This document shows positions 8,050 through 16,206 of a stretch of DNA of 38,667 bases, in pieces (position 1 is the stretch's first letter; each line of letters opens with the position of its first letter). The DNA is taken from assembly GCA_934754415.1 (NCBI GenBank), contig CAKVIS010000013.1:1-38667 (forward strand). Direction: 5' to 3'. The DNA is from an uncultured Bulleidia sp. GTDB lineage: Bacteria; Bacillota_I; Bacilli_A; Erysipelotrichales; Erysipelotrichaceae. The notes below the pieces were generated by a model. The model saw only the letters and a list, made by a program, of their open reading frames with translations. It was not told where the DNA came from and searched no databases. The translations under genes were made by a program, and so were the position numbers.

Positions 8050-8898
8050 CTACACAGCTTGTGAACCACCAACAATTTCGGTGATTTCCTGTGTGATTGC
8101 GGCCTGTCTTGCTTTGTTGTATTCCAATAACAGGCTGTTTCCAAGATCTTCGGCGTTATCTGTTGCGGTCTTCATCGCAACGCGTCTAGATCCCTGTTCA
8201 CTGGTTGTGCTTTCCATCCAGTCAGAGTAAGCCACATCCTGTAACATCATCGGGATGAGTTCATCCAGAATGCTGTTGGCATCAGGTTCAAATAATGTTT
8301 CTACATGACTGTCTGATTTTTCTTCTTTGACATTTAAGCTGCAAGGAAGAAGCACATCTGTATCTGGAGTAAATGTCATTGTATTCACGAAACGTGTATA
8401 CAAAATCTGTACAACTCCAACTTCTGCATTTTTATATGCCTTGACTGCATCCATAACTATTTCTTTCAGATGCATGTACTCTAACATATCACTGGAATCA
8501 GGTCCCTGATTGATCAGGGAGAATCCGGCTGTCTGCATGGCTTTATACATATTTGTGCCAATGACATAGACAGAATCACCTTCATGAATATGTGCCTGTG
8601 CAAACTTTACAACATTCTGGTTGTATCCGCCGCACAAACCAAGGTCACTTCCGATAACGATCCAGTAGGCTTTATCGGAGTTATTTGGTTTCATATACTG
8701 ATTATCCAGTTTTGGATTTTTAGCAACAATTTCATCTACAGTTTCCTGTAATCTTTTTGCATATTCACGATTGGATTCCATCTTGTTACGCTGTTTGAAT
8801 AACTTGGCATTGGCAATCATTTCCATTGCCCTGGTTATCTTCTTTGTAGAGTTGACAGACTTTATTCTTGTTCTTAAAGCCTGCTTCGACTGACTCAT
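8050..8898 (-). CDS. atpG: ATP synthase F1 gamma subunit
   Basis: 282-aa rotor shaft. Recognised from the N-terminal helix (LRTRIKSVNSTKKITRAMEMIANAKL), the central IGSDLGLCGGYN and the C-terminal helix ending in ARQAAITQEITEIVGG. Terminal helices form the coiled coil inside the alpha/beta hexamer. The start overlaps the atpA stop by 4 bases. No additional regulatory cysteine insert of the plant type is present. Confidence 0.97.
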   Translation of the reverse strand: MSQSKQALRTRIKSVNSTKKITRAMEMIANAKLFKQRNKMESNREYAKRLQETVDEIVAKNPKLDNQYMKPNNSDKAYWIVIGSDLGLCGGYNQNVVKFAQAHIHEGDSVYVIGTNMYKAMQTAGFSLINQGPDSSDMLEYMHLKEIVMDAVKAYKNAEVGVVQILYTRFVNTMTFTPDTDVLLPCSLNVKEEKSDSHVETLFEPDANSILDELIPMMLQDVAYSDWMESTTSEQGSRRVAMKTATDNAEDLGNSLLLEYNKARQAAITQEITEIVGGSQAV

Positions 8899-10424
8899 AC
8901 ATTTGCTCCCTTACGTAACTTGAACTGTTCCAGTGCCTCTTTCATTCCTTCGGAAATCTTTGTATTCAGTGCATCATCGATATCCTGTTTTTCATTGATT
9001 TCCTGTAAAATTTCAGGATGATTTTCCTTGAAATATGCATGCATTGTCTTTTCAAACTCTGCAATATCTTCTACCTCAACTTCATCCAGCTGACCATATT
9101 TTGCAGCATAGAGAGATAATACCTGACCATCCATTGGCATTGGTTTATACTGAGGCTGTTTTAACAGTTCCATAACTCTTGCACCATGAGAAATAATCTT
9201 CTTTGTATTTGCATCAAGATCTGATCCAAACTGAGAGAAAGATAACATTTCATTGTATTGAGCAAGATCCAGCTTCAAGGAAGAAGATACTTTCTTCATT
9301 GCTTTTGTCTGTGCATTGGAACCTACACGGGATACAGATAAACCGGAATCTACAGCCGGTCTTACACCTGCGGCAAATAAGTCTGTCTGTAAGAAAATCT
9401 GTCCGTCTGTAATAGAAATGACGTTTGTAGGGATATAGGCGGAAATATCACCTGCCTGTGTTTCAATGATAGGTAAAGCAGTTAAAGAACCTCCACCTAA
9501 TTCATCAGATAACTTGGCAGCTCTTTCCAGTAAACGACTGTGTAAGTAGAATACGTCACCAGGATATGCTTCACGTCCCGGAGGTCTCCTTAATAACAGA
9601 GACATGGTTCTGTAAGCAACGGCGTGTTTACTTAAGTCATCATAAATAATCAGAACATCTTTTCCCTGTTCCATCCATTCTTCACCCATAGCACATCCTG
9701 CATATGGAGCAATGTACTGTAACGGAGCACTTTCAGATGCGCCTGCATTGACGACTGTTGTATATTCCATTGCGTCGTTTTCTTTTAATTTCTGTACCAT
9801 ACGTGCTACGGTAGATTCTTTCTGTCCGATAGCTACATAAATACAATATACGTTTTTACCCTTCTGGTTAATGATAGTGTCTACTGCAATTGCAGTTTTA
9901 CCTGTTTCTCTGTCACCGATGATTAATTCACGCTGTCCTTTACCAATAGGAATCATGGAGTCAATCATCTTAAGTCCTGTCATCAATGGCTGATATACAG
10001 ACTTACGGGACATAACACCCGGTGCTACACGTTCCACAGGTCTTGTTTTATCTGTTTTAATTTCACCTTTATTATCAATAGGCTGTCCTAATGCATTGAC
10101 AACCCTGCCTAATAAAGCATCACCTACTGGAACTTCAACAATTCTTCCAGTACGTTTTACTTCATCGCCTTCTTTAACAAGGATATCAGAGCCTAAAAGA
10201 ACGACACCAATATGATCTTCTTCCAGGTTCTGTACCATTCCCATAACACCGTTAGGGAATTCAAGAAGTTCTGAAGACATGGCCTGATCAATGCCTTGTA
10301 CCATGGCGATACCATCACCAACAGAAATAACATATCCTACGTCATCAGAATGAATCTGTGTATCGTAGTTTTTAATTCTCTCTTTGATAAGAGAACTGAT
10401 TTCTTCCGGTCTGAGAGTATTCAT
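8895..10424 (-). CDS. atpA: ATP synthase F1 alpha subunit
   Basis: 509 aa, normal length for the non-catalytic nucleotide-binding subunit. The P-loop reads GDRETGKT at residues 170-177; the usual sequence is GDRQTGKT, so the conserved Gln is replaced by Glu at 173. The arginine-finger region is present in the C-terminal third (SGLSVSRVGS). The start overlaps the atpH stop by four bases. Confidence 0.98.
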   Translation of the reverse strand: MNTLRPEEISSLIKERIKNYDTQIHSDDVGYVISVGDGIAMVQGIDQAMSSELLEFPNGVMGMVQNLEEDHIGVVLLGSDILVKEGDEVKRTGRIVEVPVGDALLGRVVNALGQPIDNKGEIKTDKTRPVERVAPGVMSRKSVYQPLMTGLKMIDSMIPIGKGQRELIIGDRETGKTAIAVDTIINQKGKNVYCIYVAIGQKESTVARMVQKLKENDAMEYTTVVNAGASESAPLQYIAPYAGCAMGEEWMEQGKDVLIIYDDLSKHAVAYRTMSLLLRRPPGREAYPGDVFYLHSRLLERAAKLSDELGGGSLTALPIIETQAGDISAYIPTNVISITDGQIFLQTDLFAAGVRPAVDSGLSVSRVGSNAQTKAMKKVSSSLKLDLAQYNEMLSFSQFGSDLDANTKKIISHGARVMELLKQPQYKPMPMDGQVLSLYAAKYGQLDEVEVEDIAEFEKTMHAYFKENHPEILQEINEKQDIDDALNTKISEGMKEALEQFKLRKGANV

Positions 10425-10966
10425 GCACGGCCTCCTTTCAGTAATACTTGTTTTAATGTTTCCATTTTATTTTTGAATGTATTATCCGTAACTGTATTAC
10501 CCACTATGACTTTAATACCTGCAATCAATTCTGGTTTTACAGTGTTCTGTAATACGATTGTTTTACCTGTATTCTTTTCCAAAGCAGTTTTGATTTCCTG
10601 CATATCTGCTTCAGATAATGGTTTTGCGGATTGTACAATTGCTTTCTGAATGCCTAGTTCGTCATCGGCAAGTTCAATGTACATACGTAAAATCTCTTTC
10701 AGATAATAGGTGCGGTCCTTATCTACCAGCAATTTCAGGAAATTGATCATGTCTTTATCAAAGACATCTTTAAAAGTGGATTCCAGATACTCTTTTTTTT
10801 CTTCAGAAGTTATTTTTACCGCTCTTAAGAAAATCAGTAAATCATCACTTTCTTCCAGTGCTGTCAGCAAACATTCACATTGTGAACATTTCTCAGCCAC
10901 TGTATCTTCTTCCTTAGCCAGCTGATACAGACCATATCCATATCTGGCAGCAACTTCGCTAATCAT
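10421..10966 (-). CDS. atpH: ATP synthase F1 delta subunit (OSCP type)
   Basis: 181-aa peripheral-stalk subunit that joins the top of F1 to the b dimer. The N-terminal helical domain begins AARYGYGLYQLAKEE. The C-terminal signature is ELIAGIKVIVGNTVTDNTFKNKMETL, very typical of AtpH. The family is weakly conserved, but position between atpF and atpA settles it. Start overlaps atpF by eight bases. Confidence 0.95.
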   Translation of the reverse strand: MISEVAARYGYGLYQLAKEEDTVAEKCSQCECLLTALEESDDLLIFLRAVKITSEEKKEYLESTFKDVFDKDMINFLKLLVDKDRTYYLKEILRMYIELADDELGIQKAIVQSAKPLSEADMQEIKTALEKNTGKTIVLQNTVKPELIAGIKVIVGNTVTDNTFKNKMETLKQVLLKGGRA

Positions 10967-11468
10967 GAGATGCGTCCTTTACAAACTCTTCAATAGCTTT
11001 ACGGTCCATATCACTTGTGTCTTTAGAGCCCACAAGTTTTTCTACAGCACTCATAGCTACTTCAACCATTTCCTTACTCATGCCGTCATACATCTGCTGA
11101 CGATCACTTTCAATCTGTTCCTGAGCTTTCTTACGTAACGCATCTGCCTGTTTTCCTGCTTCCAACAGGATAGACTCTTTTTCGTCCTTTGCCTGTTTGA
11201 CAGCAGCTTCTACAATCTTCTCACCTCGAGCACTTGCACCCTGCAATTCTTCCAGAGCCTTCTGTCTGTCGGTTAGAGCATCCTGTTTTGCCTGTTCACT
11301 TTCAGCAAGATCGCTCTGCATTTTATCTGCACGCACATCCAGGAAATTCTTGACGGATTTCCACAGGAATTTCTTCATCAGTAAAAACAAAACAAGTGTA
11401 GAACATAATTGAACAAGCATTGTCATTGGATTAGGAATCAGTTGTTCAACGATGTCAATATCAATCAT
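10959..11468 (-). CDS. atpF: ATP synthase F0 b subunit
   Basis: 169 aa, one N-terminal membrane helix (about residues 14-32, MTMLVQLCSTLVLFLLMKKFLW) followed by a long charged coiled coil rich in Ala, Lys, Glu and Gln. It dimerises as the peripheral stalk. No b' gene is present, so a homodimer is expected. Order and length are standard. Confidence 0.95.
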   Translation of the reverse strand: MIDIDIVEQLIPNPMTMLVQLCSTLVLFLLMKKFLWKSVKNFLDVRADKMQSDLAESEQAKQDALTDRQKALEELQGASARGEKIVEAAVKQAKDEKESILLEAGKQADALRKKAQEQIESDRQQMYDGMSKEMVEVAMSAVEKLVGSKDTSDMDRKAIEEFVKDASHD

Positions 11469-11486
11469 TGTAGCTGTACCCTCTTA

Positions 11487-11726
11487 TTAGAGATTAGGAT
11501 AAACGAACATTAATAAGATAGAAACTAACAAACCATAAATAGCACATGTTTCAGATAAAGCGATACCTAAGATCATTGTAGAACGAATCTTTGATTCTAC
11601 TTCCGGATTCTTACCGATAGCATCACACGCATGAGCTGCACAGGTACCTTCACCAAGACCTGTCATCATACCTGTCATGACTGCCAAACCTGCACCAATT
11701 GCAATTAAACCTTTGTTGATATCCAT
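11487..11726 (-). CDS. atpE: ATP synthase F0 c subunit (rotor ring)
   Basis: 79-aa double-helix membrane protein that forms the ion-carrying ring. The ATG at 11726 (MDINKGLIAIGAG) follows GGAGG and gives the normal length; a longer in-frame form starting inside atpB is rejected. Helix 1 carries GLGEGTCAAHA and helix 2 carries ALSETCAIYGLLV. The ion-binding carboxylate of helix 2 is E59, followed by T60. Helix 1 also has a Glu, E26, exactly at the position of the Na+-ligand Gln32 of Ilyobacter (spacing 33, as for 32 and 65). This two-carboxylate pattern is known from the Na+-driven c ring of Fusobacterium nucleatum, so Na+ coupling is inferred. Confidence 0.96.
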   Translation of the reverse strand: MDINKGLIAIGAGLAVMTGMMTGLGEGTCAAHACDAIGKNPEVESKIRSTMILGIALSETCAIYGLLVSILLMFVYPNL

Positions 11727-11736
11727 AATTTTCCTC

Positions 11737-12456
11737 CTATTGGACCTCTTTTTTATTTTCTTCAGGAATATCATTTCCCACAAGAACGACTGTTAAAGTA
11801 ACAAATACTAATGTCTGGATAAATCCAGCGAATAAATCAAAATACACATGTAATACCGGAGCCAGGACAGGTGCCATAAAGTTAAATACGGTACCACTGG
11901 TTGTGATCCATCCAAGCAACAGATTACTTAAAGACTGACAGGCACTGTAAATCAACTGCATCATAATGCCACCACACAGAATATTTCCAAACAAACGCAG
12001 TGACATGGAGACCATTGTTGAAAACTTTCCAAATATATTCATTGGCAACATCACAGCAATCGGTTCGATAAAGCTGTGCATATAGGCCTTAAATCCGCCA
12101 TACTTCAATTCCACTCTCTGAATGAGCACCCATGTGATAATGGATAATAATAAAGTGACACTCAGATTTGAGGTTGGTGAGGATAATCCAAATAAGGAAA
12201 TAATATTACTTACAAAGATATATACCCACAAGACCAGAATATACGGAACATAATGATCTGCCAGTTTCTGTCCCAGGTTATCAGAGCACATTCTGTATAC
12301 ACTTTCTACTCCTAAAATAACCGGTACAATGATTCCTTTTGGTTTGGCAAAAGGATCTGTCTTATCTAATTTCTTAGATATAGCAATAATAGCGAATGCT
12401 AACAGAATCGTAATCAGGATGATCGTGTAGACATCTGATTGAATCTTCACATGCAT
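11737..12456 (-). CDS. atpB: ATP synthase F0 a subunit
   Basis: 239-aa membrane subunit that forms the ion half-channels next to the c ring. The essential stator arginine is R154 in MSLRLFGNI, the family hallmark. Several hydrophobic helices fill the rest, including the C-terminal FAGFIQTLVFVTLTVVLVG segment that carries the conserved Gln-containing helix 5. Ten bases overlap the atpI-like gene, so the two are coupled. The start MHVKIQSD follows a GGAGGTGG stretch. Confidence 0.96.
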   Translation of the reverse strand: MHVKIQSDVYTIILITILLAFAIIAISKKLDKTDPFAKPKGIIVPVILGVESVYRMCSDNLGQKLADHYVPYILVLWVYIFVSNIISLFGLSSPTSNLSVTLLLSIITWVLIQRVELKYGGFKAYMHSFIEPIAVMLPMNIFGKFSTMVSMSLRLFGNILCGGIMMQLIYSACQSLSNLLLGWITTSGTVFNFMAPVLAPVLHVYFDLFAGFIQTLVFVTLTVVLVGNDIPEENKKEVQ

Positions 12457-12803
12457 CCACCTCCTTTCTTTTGCAGCAATACGTCAATGGTAACTGTAAT
12501 TTTCAGCATCAAAAGACCTAAAGCTACAGTGAATATGTTGAGAATGTCAGGATACAGTGCCGCCACAACCATTGGCACTGCCATACACAGAAAATTAATA
12601 CAATAATGTCCTAAATATGCATATCCTATTTTCTCTCTTGAATCTAATATGTCTGTCCAATACCATTCATTCCTTTTATATAAAAGGACACACATACCAA
12701 CACCTACTATATATCCTAAACCCAAAGGTATTCGTATGACAAGAAGTACTATTGAAAGAATACCAGATAGTATTGTAAACAACTTCCAAGTTTGTTTTTG
12801 CAT
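12447..12803 (-). CDS. atpI: AtpI-like membrane protein at the head of the atp operon
   Basis: 118 aa with four predicted membrane helices (about residues 10-25, 27-41, 66-84 and 90-111). AtpI-family proteins help assemble the c ring or handle ions, and usually lie first in the atp operon. This one is recognised by position and topology more than by sequence. It has a strong GGAGG seven bases before the start. A -10-like TACAAT at 12832-12837 lies just upstream, but no good -35 accompanies it. Confidence 0.75.
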   Translation of the reverse strand: MQKQTWKLFTILSGILSIVLLVIRIPLGLGYIVGVGMCVLLYKRNEWYWTDILDSREKIGYAYLGHYCINFLCMAVPMVVAALYPDILNIFTVALGLLMLKITVTIDVLLQKKGGGCM

Positions 12804-12831
12804 CCTTACCTCCGGTGTGTTTACTTTTTCT

Positions 12832-12837
12832 ATTGTA
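12832..12837 (-). promoter_or_regulatory. Possible -10 element of the atp operon
   Basis: TACAAT on the minus strand, about 30 bases before the atpI start, in the 78-base parB-atpI gap. The -35 region is poor (TTAAGT at 17 bases). No terminator is visible between parB and atpI, so the atp genes may also be read from the par operon. Confidence 0.35.
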
Positions 12838-12881
12838 GTAATTTTTGAAATAAAACTTAATTCACAAATGTTCAGATTTGT

Positions 12882-13778
12882 CTAATCCTGCTGACTTTCC
12901 TCAAGACATCCCAGTTCTTCAAGAATTCTGTTAAGATCATCTGTTCCGGTATAGGAAATACGAATTTCCTTCTTACTGATTTCCACATAGGTTCCCAGTT
13001 TTTCACTCATTCTGTTCTCAATATCTTTGACCAGCGGATCTTTTTCCTTCTTTGGATCGTGTTTTACAACAGGTTCTTTATGTGTCAGTTCCTTGACATA
13101 TTTTTCAGCGGCTCTGACACTCATCTTCTGTTTTAAGATTTCCTGTGCAGCTTCATACATCTGCTCTTCATCATTTAAACCAAGTAATGGTCTTACATGA
13201 CCCATAGTGAGTTTTTTATCTACAACAAGCTGTTTCACTTCCTGAGGAAGTTTCAAAAGTCTTAACATATTGGCACAGTATTCACGTGACTTACCAACTC
13301 TTTCCGCAAGTTTTTCCTGTGTATAGTGCAATGTATTGACTAAAGATTCAAAAGCTTCTGCTTCTTCAATAGGATTCAGGTCTTCTCTTTGGATATTTTC
13401 CAGAAGAGCAATTTCCATCATTTCCTGTTCGTCAAAATCTACAATAATCGCAGGAACTGTTTCCAGTTTTACTTTACGTGCCGCTCTTAATCTTCTTTCA
13501 CCTGCAATCAGATCATAGCCTTTGATACTTTTTCTGACCAGTAATGGTGTAAAGATACCATGCTGTTCAATAGATCTGGATAATTCCTCCAATGCCTTTT
13601 CATCAAATTCTTTTCTTGGCTGATAAGGGTTAGGTCGAATTTCCTGAATAGGAATCTGTACTTCTTTTCTACCCTGGGCATCTGTTCCGCTTTCCTGAAT
13701 CTCATCCAAAAACTGTTCTACATTACTTCCAAAAATAGAGTCCAGGCCTCTGCCAAGTTTCTTTTTCTTTTCTGCCAT
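12882..13778 (-). CDS. parB: Chromosome-partitioning ParB/Spo0J
   Basis: 298-aa CTP-dependent DNA clamp that loads at parS and organises the origin for segregation. The N-terminal LGRGLDSIFG (residues 8-17) is the ParA-interacting tip. The CTP-binding domain shows the GERRLR motif at 93-98 and ENIQREDLNPIEEA. A helix-turn-helix around TQEKLAERVGKSREYCANMLRLL reads parS. Its start abuts the soj stop (one-base overlap). Two perfect parS sites are in this window (24599-24614 and 25986-26001), so the gene and its targets are linked. Confidence 0.97.
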   Translation of the reverse strand: MAEKKKKLGRGLDSIFGSNVEQFLDEIQESGTDAQGRKEVQIPIQEIRPNPYQPRKEFDEKALEELSRSIEQHGIFTPLLVRKSIKGYDLIAGERRLRAARKVKLETVPAIIVDFDEQEMMEIALLENIQREDLNPIEEAEAFESLVNTLHYTQEKLAERVGKSREYCANMLRLLKLPQEVKQLVVDKKLTMGHVRPLLGLNDEEQMYEAAQEILKQKMSVRAAEKYVKELTHKEPVVKHDPKKEKDPLVKDIENRMSEKLGTYVEISKKEIRISYTGTDDLNRILEELGCLEESQQD

Positions 13779-14560
13779 TAGTAATTACCTTCTTTTGTAT
13801 TCTGTACAATTACTTCTTTTACAAGCTGTGCATATGCTTTGGCACCATCACATCTTGTATCGTATTCAAATATGGATTGTTCTACTGAAGGAGCTTCAGA
13901 GAGTTTGACATTTCTCGGGATAAAAGACTTATACACCTTTTCTTTAAAGTATTTTTTTACTTCCTGCTGAATTTCTACAGATAAACGTGTTCTGACATCA
14001 AACATGGTTAATAGAACACCTTCGATAGAAAGATGAGGATTCCATAATTTCTGTACCAGTCGGATAGTACTTAACAGCTGTGTCAGACCTTCCAGTGCAA
14101 AATATTCACATTGTACAGGAATGATGACACTGTCTGCGGCCGTTAATGCATTCGTATTCAAAAGTCCTAATGCAGGAGGACAGTCAATGATAATAAAATC
14201 ATACTGATCTCTGACGGCTTCCAGTTTTCTTTTCAGTAACTGTTCCTTACCAACTTCATAACTGGACATAGCCACATCTGCCCCTGCAAGATCGATTGTA
14301 CTTGGTAATACATCCAAAGGAGGTATCGTCAGATGCACTGCAGTTTCTTCCACAGTATCATCAGACATCAGTACATCATACACATTACCGTTAAACCCTA
14401 CTTTATTGGCTCCGATACCATGTGTGGCATTTCCCTGAGGATCAAAGTCTACAAGCAGTACTCTTTTATCAAAATAGGCTAATCCTGCCGCAAGGTTAAT
14501 ACTTGTAGTAGTTTTACCTACGCCACCCTTCTGGTTTGCTATTGCAATAATTTTTCCCAT
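13778..14560 (-). CDS. soj: Chromosome-partitioning ParA/Soj ATPase
   Basis: 260-aa deviant Walker-type ATPase. The P-loop KGGVGKTTT is at residues 11-19 with the signature first lysine (K11), and the DFDPQGNATHG and DCPPALGLLN motifs follow. Soj works with ParB in origin segregation and in Bacillus also regulates DnaA. It lies between noc and parB in one operon. Length is normal. Confidence 0.97.
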   Translation of the reverse strand: MGKIIAIANQKGGVGKTTTSINLAAGLAYFDKRVLLVDFDPQGNATHGIGANKVGFNGNVYDVLMSDDTVEETAVHLTIPPLDVLPSTIDLAGADVAMSSYEVGKEQLLKRKLEAVRDQYDFIIIDCPPALGLLNTNALTAADSVIIPVQCEYFALEGLTQLLSTIRLVQKLWNPHLSIEGVLLTMFDVRTRLSVEIQQEVKKYFKEKVYKSFIPRNVKLSEAPSVEQSIFEYDTRCDGAKAYAQLVKEVIVQNTKEGNY

Positions 14561-14578
14561 ATGTAAACTCTCCTCTTT

Positions 14579-15379
14579 CTATTTCACAGGTATGTGTATG
14601 ACCATACATACCTCATCATCTTTTATAGTCTGATCCACTTTACAATCTATTCCCAGCTTGTGAATCATCTGTACACATTGATTGACAGAATTCACTGCGA
14701 GCTGCGTGTTTCTTGTAAATCCTTTTGTCTTCTGTCTTTTATGTACTTTTGCCGGTTGGCTCATTGAAGCAATATACTCTTCTGTTTCTGCTACATTAAG
14801 TTGCTTCTTTATAATCTCTTGATATACCTTCTTTTGCTTTGCTGGTTCTACCGTTAATAAGGCACGGGCATGTCTTTCTGTAATTTTCTGTTCAATGACT
14901 CCCTGCTGAATATCCTGAGGAAGATTGAGCAAACGTATTTTATTGGCAATACTGGACTGGGATTTACCAATCTTCTGAGCCATCTGTTCCTGCGTCAGTT
15001 CTGCCTGTCTCATGATTTCCACATAAGATTTGGCTTCTTCAATCGCAGAAAGATTCTTTCTTTGAATGTTTTCTACCAGTGCCATCTGTGCAGCCTGTGA
15101 TTCACTAGGGCTTAACACATAACATGGTATCTTTTCAAATCCTGCTTTTGTACAGGCACGGAATCTTCTTTCCCCTGCAATGATTTCATAATAATCCTCT
15201 ACGCTTCTCACTGTGATAGGCTGAATCAGTCCCTGCTGAAGGATAGATTGTGTCAGTTCTTCCAGTGACTCTTCATCAAAATGAAGACGAGGCTGATATC
15301 TGCTTGGAAGAATATCGGTTAAAGGTATCTCTACCACCTTTTTATCTGTCTGTTTTTCAAAGATATTCGTTAACTTCAT
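14579..15379 (-). CDS. noc: Nucleoid-occlusion protein Noc (ParB paralogue)
   Basis: 266 aa, homologous to ParB with its own CTP-binding GERRFR motif (69-74) and ENIQRKNLSAIEEA. The stretch ITERHARALL and the C-terminal KGFTRNTQLAVNSVNQ match Bacillus Noc better than Spo0J, and the gene lies between rsmG and soj exactly as noc does there. The first residues MKLTNIFEKQTDKK could be a short membrane-targeting helix, shorter than in Bacillus. Noc blocks septum assembly over the nucleoid. I saw no CCCGGG-centred Noc site in the window. Confidence 0.88.
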   Translation of the reverse strand: MKLTNIFEKQTDKKVVEIPLTDILPSRYQPRLHFDEESLEELTQSILQQGLIQPITVRSVEDYYEIIAGERRFRACTKAGFEKIPCYVLSPSESQAAQMALVENIQRKNLSAIEEAKSYVEIMRQAELTQEQMAQKIGKSQSSIANKIRLLNLPQDIQQGVIEQKITERHARALLTVEPAKQKKVYQEIIKKQLNVAETEEYIASMSQPAKVHKRQKTKGFTRNTQLAVNSVNQCVQMIHKLGIDCKVDQTIKDDEVCMVIHIPVK

Positions 15380-15389
15380 ACATTCTCCC

Positions 15390-16085
15390 CTAGAGTGGCT
15401 TTTTCTTAATCTGTCCGTAGTTTCTCGGATATTTTTTATCTGTAGGTTTTACCTTTATATAGATAAGATTGACTCTTTCTCCACTTGGCAGAGTGTAGTG
15501 CTCTTCTTCTTTCAGTTCCATCCCCAAAATAGTCATTGCTTTAGATGCTGAAAGTTCTTCCTCTTTTCCCTTAGCACCCTTCAATGCATAAAAGTATCCA
15601 CCCACTTTTACTAAAGGAACACATAACTCACTGAGTACATTTAAATTTGCTACAGCTCTTGCAGTAACTACATCAAAAGATTCTCTGTGATCCACTACAA
15701 ATTCTTCTGCTCTTTCATTTACAACAAGAATGTTTTCCAGATGCAGATGAGAAATCACTTCTTTTAAGAATGTACATCTTTTACCTGTTGGCTCCAGTAA
15801 AGTAACCTGCAGTTCAGGTTTCATGATTTTCCAGACAAGTCCAGGAAACCCGGCACCACTACCTACATCTAAAACACTTCCCTGCACATAGGTATTCTTT
15901 AATGGAATAATGCAGTCATAAAAATGCTTTTCCAGAACTTCTTCATATTCTGTAATCGCTGTAAGATTCATCTTCTCATTCCATGTTTTCAATAACCCTG
16001 CATATTCCTGTAACTGAAGTAACTGTGTATCGGATAGTGCAATATGCAATGTCTGTAATGCCTGTACAAATTCTTCCTGTCTCAT
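15390..16085 (-). CDS. rsmG: 16S rRNA (guanine-527-N7) methyltransferase
   Basis: 231-aa SAM-dependent methyltransferase, older name gidB. The SAM-binding motif VLDVGSGAGFPGL is clear, preceded by YDCIIPL and followed by TLLEPTGKRCTFLKEV. TARAVANLNVLSEL is also typical. The enzyme methylates G527 in the 530 loop of 16S rRNA; loss gives low-level streptomycin resistance. It is first in the rsmG-noc-soj-parB set, and the DNA just upstream carries two inverted DnaA-box pairs. Confidence 0.95.
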   Translation of the reverse strand: MRQEEFVQALQTLHIALSDTQLLQLQEYAGLLKTWNEKMNLTAITEYEEVLEKHFYDCIIPLKNTYVQGSVLDVGSGAGFPGLVWKIMKPELQVTLLEPTGKRCTFLKEVISHLHLENILVVNERAEEFVVDHRESFDVVTARAVANLNVLSELCVPLVKVGGYFYALKGAKGKEEELSASKAMTILGMELKEEEHYTLPSGERVNLIYIKVKPTDKKYPRNYGQIKKKPL

Positions 16086-16120
16086 ATATATCGTCTCTCT
16101 ATGCCCCTAGTATACCATAA

Positions 16121-16202
16121 CAAATGTGGAATAATTAATTTTCCACATTTGCATTAAAATATACGATGAATATTGTATTTGTGGAATAAATAGTTTTCCA
16201 CA
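16121..16202. promoter_or_regulatory. Double inverted DnaA-box locus upstream of rsmG
   Basis: Two units of identical layout, TGTGGAATA-5 bp-TTTTCCACA, lie at 16125-16147 and 16180-16202. The first is inside a perfect 11-bp inverted repeat (CAAATGTGGAA/TTCCACATTTG, 16121-16151). All four 9-mers are one or two bases from the DnaA-box consensus TTATCCACA. Between the units (16156-16175) is AAAATATACGATGAATATTG, whose reverse complement occurs exactly in the dnaA-dnaN gap at 33390-33409. DnaA binding here, affecting rsmG-noc-soj-parB or origin function, is inferred. Confidence 0.75.
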
Positions 16203-16206
16203 ATTT

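Noticed and set aside
14579..15379. Calling this gene a second parB
   Set aside because: The stretches ITERHARALL and KGFTRNTQLAVN and the rsmG-soj position fit Noc better.
16121..16202. The inverted repeats as rsmG-side terminators
   Set aside because: Neither hairpin is followed by a T-run on the minus strand, and both match DnaA boxes.
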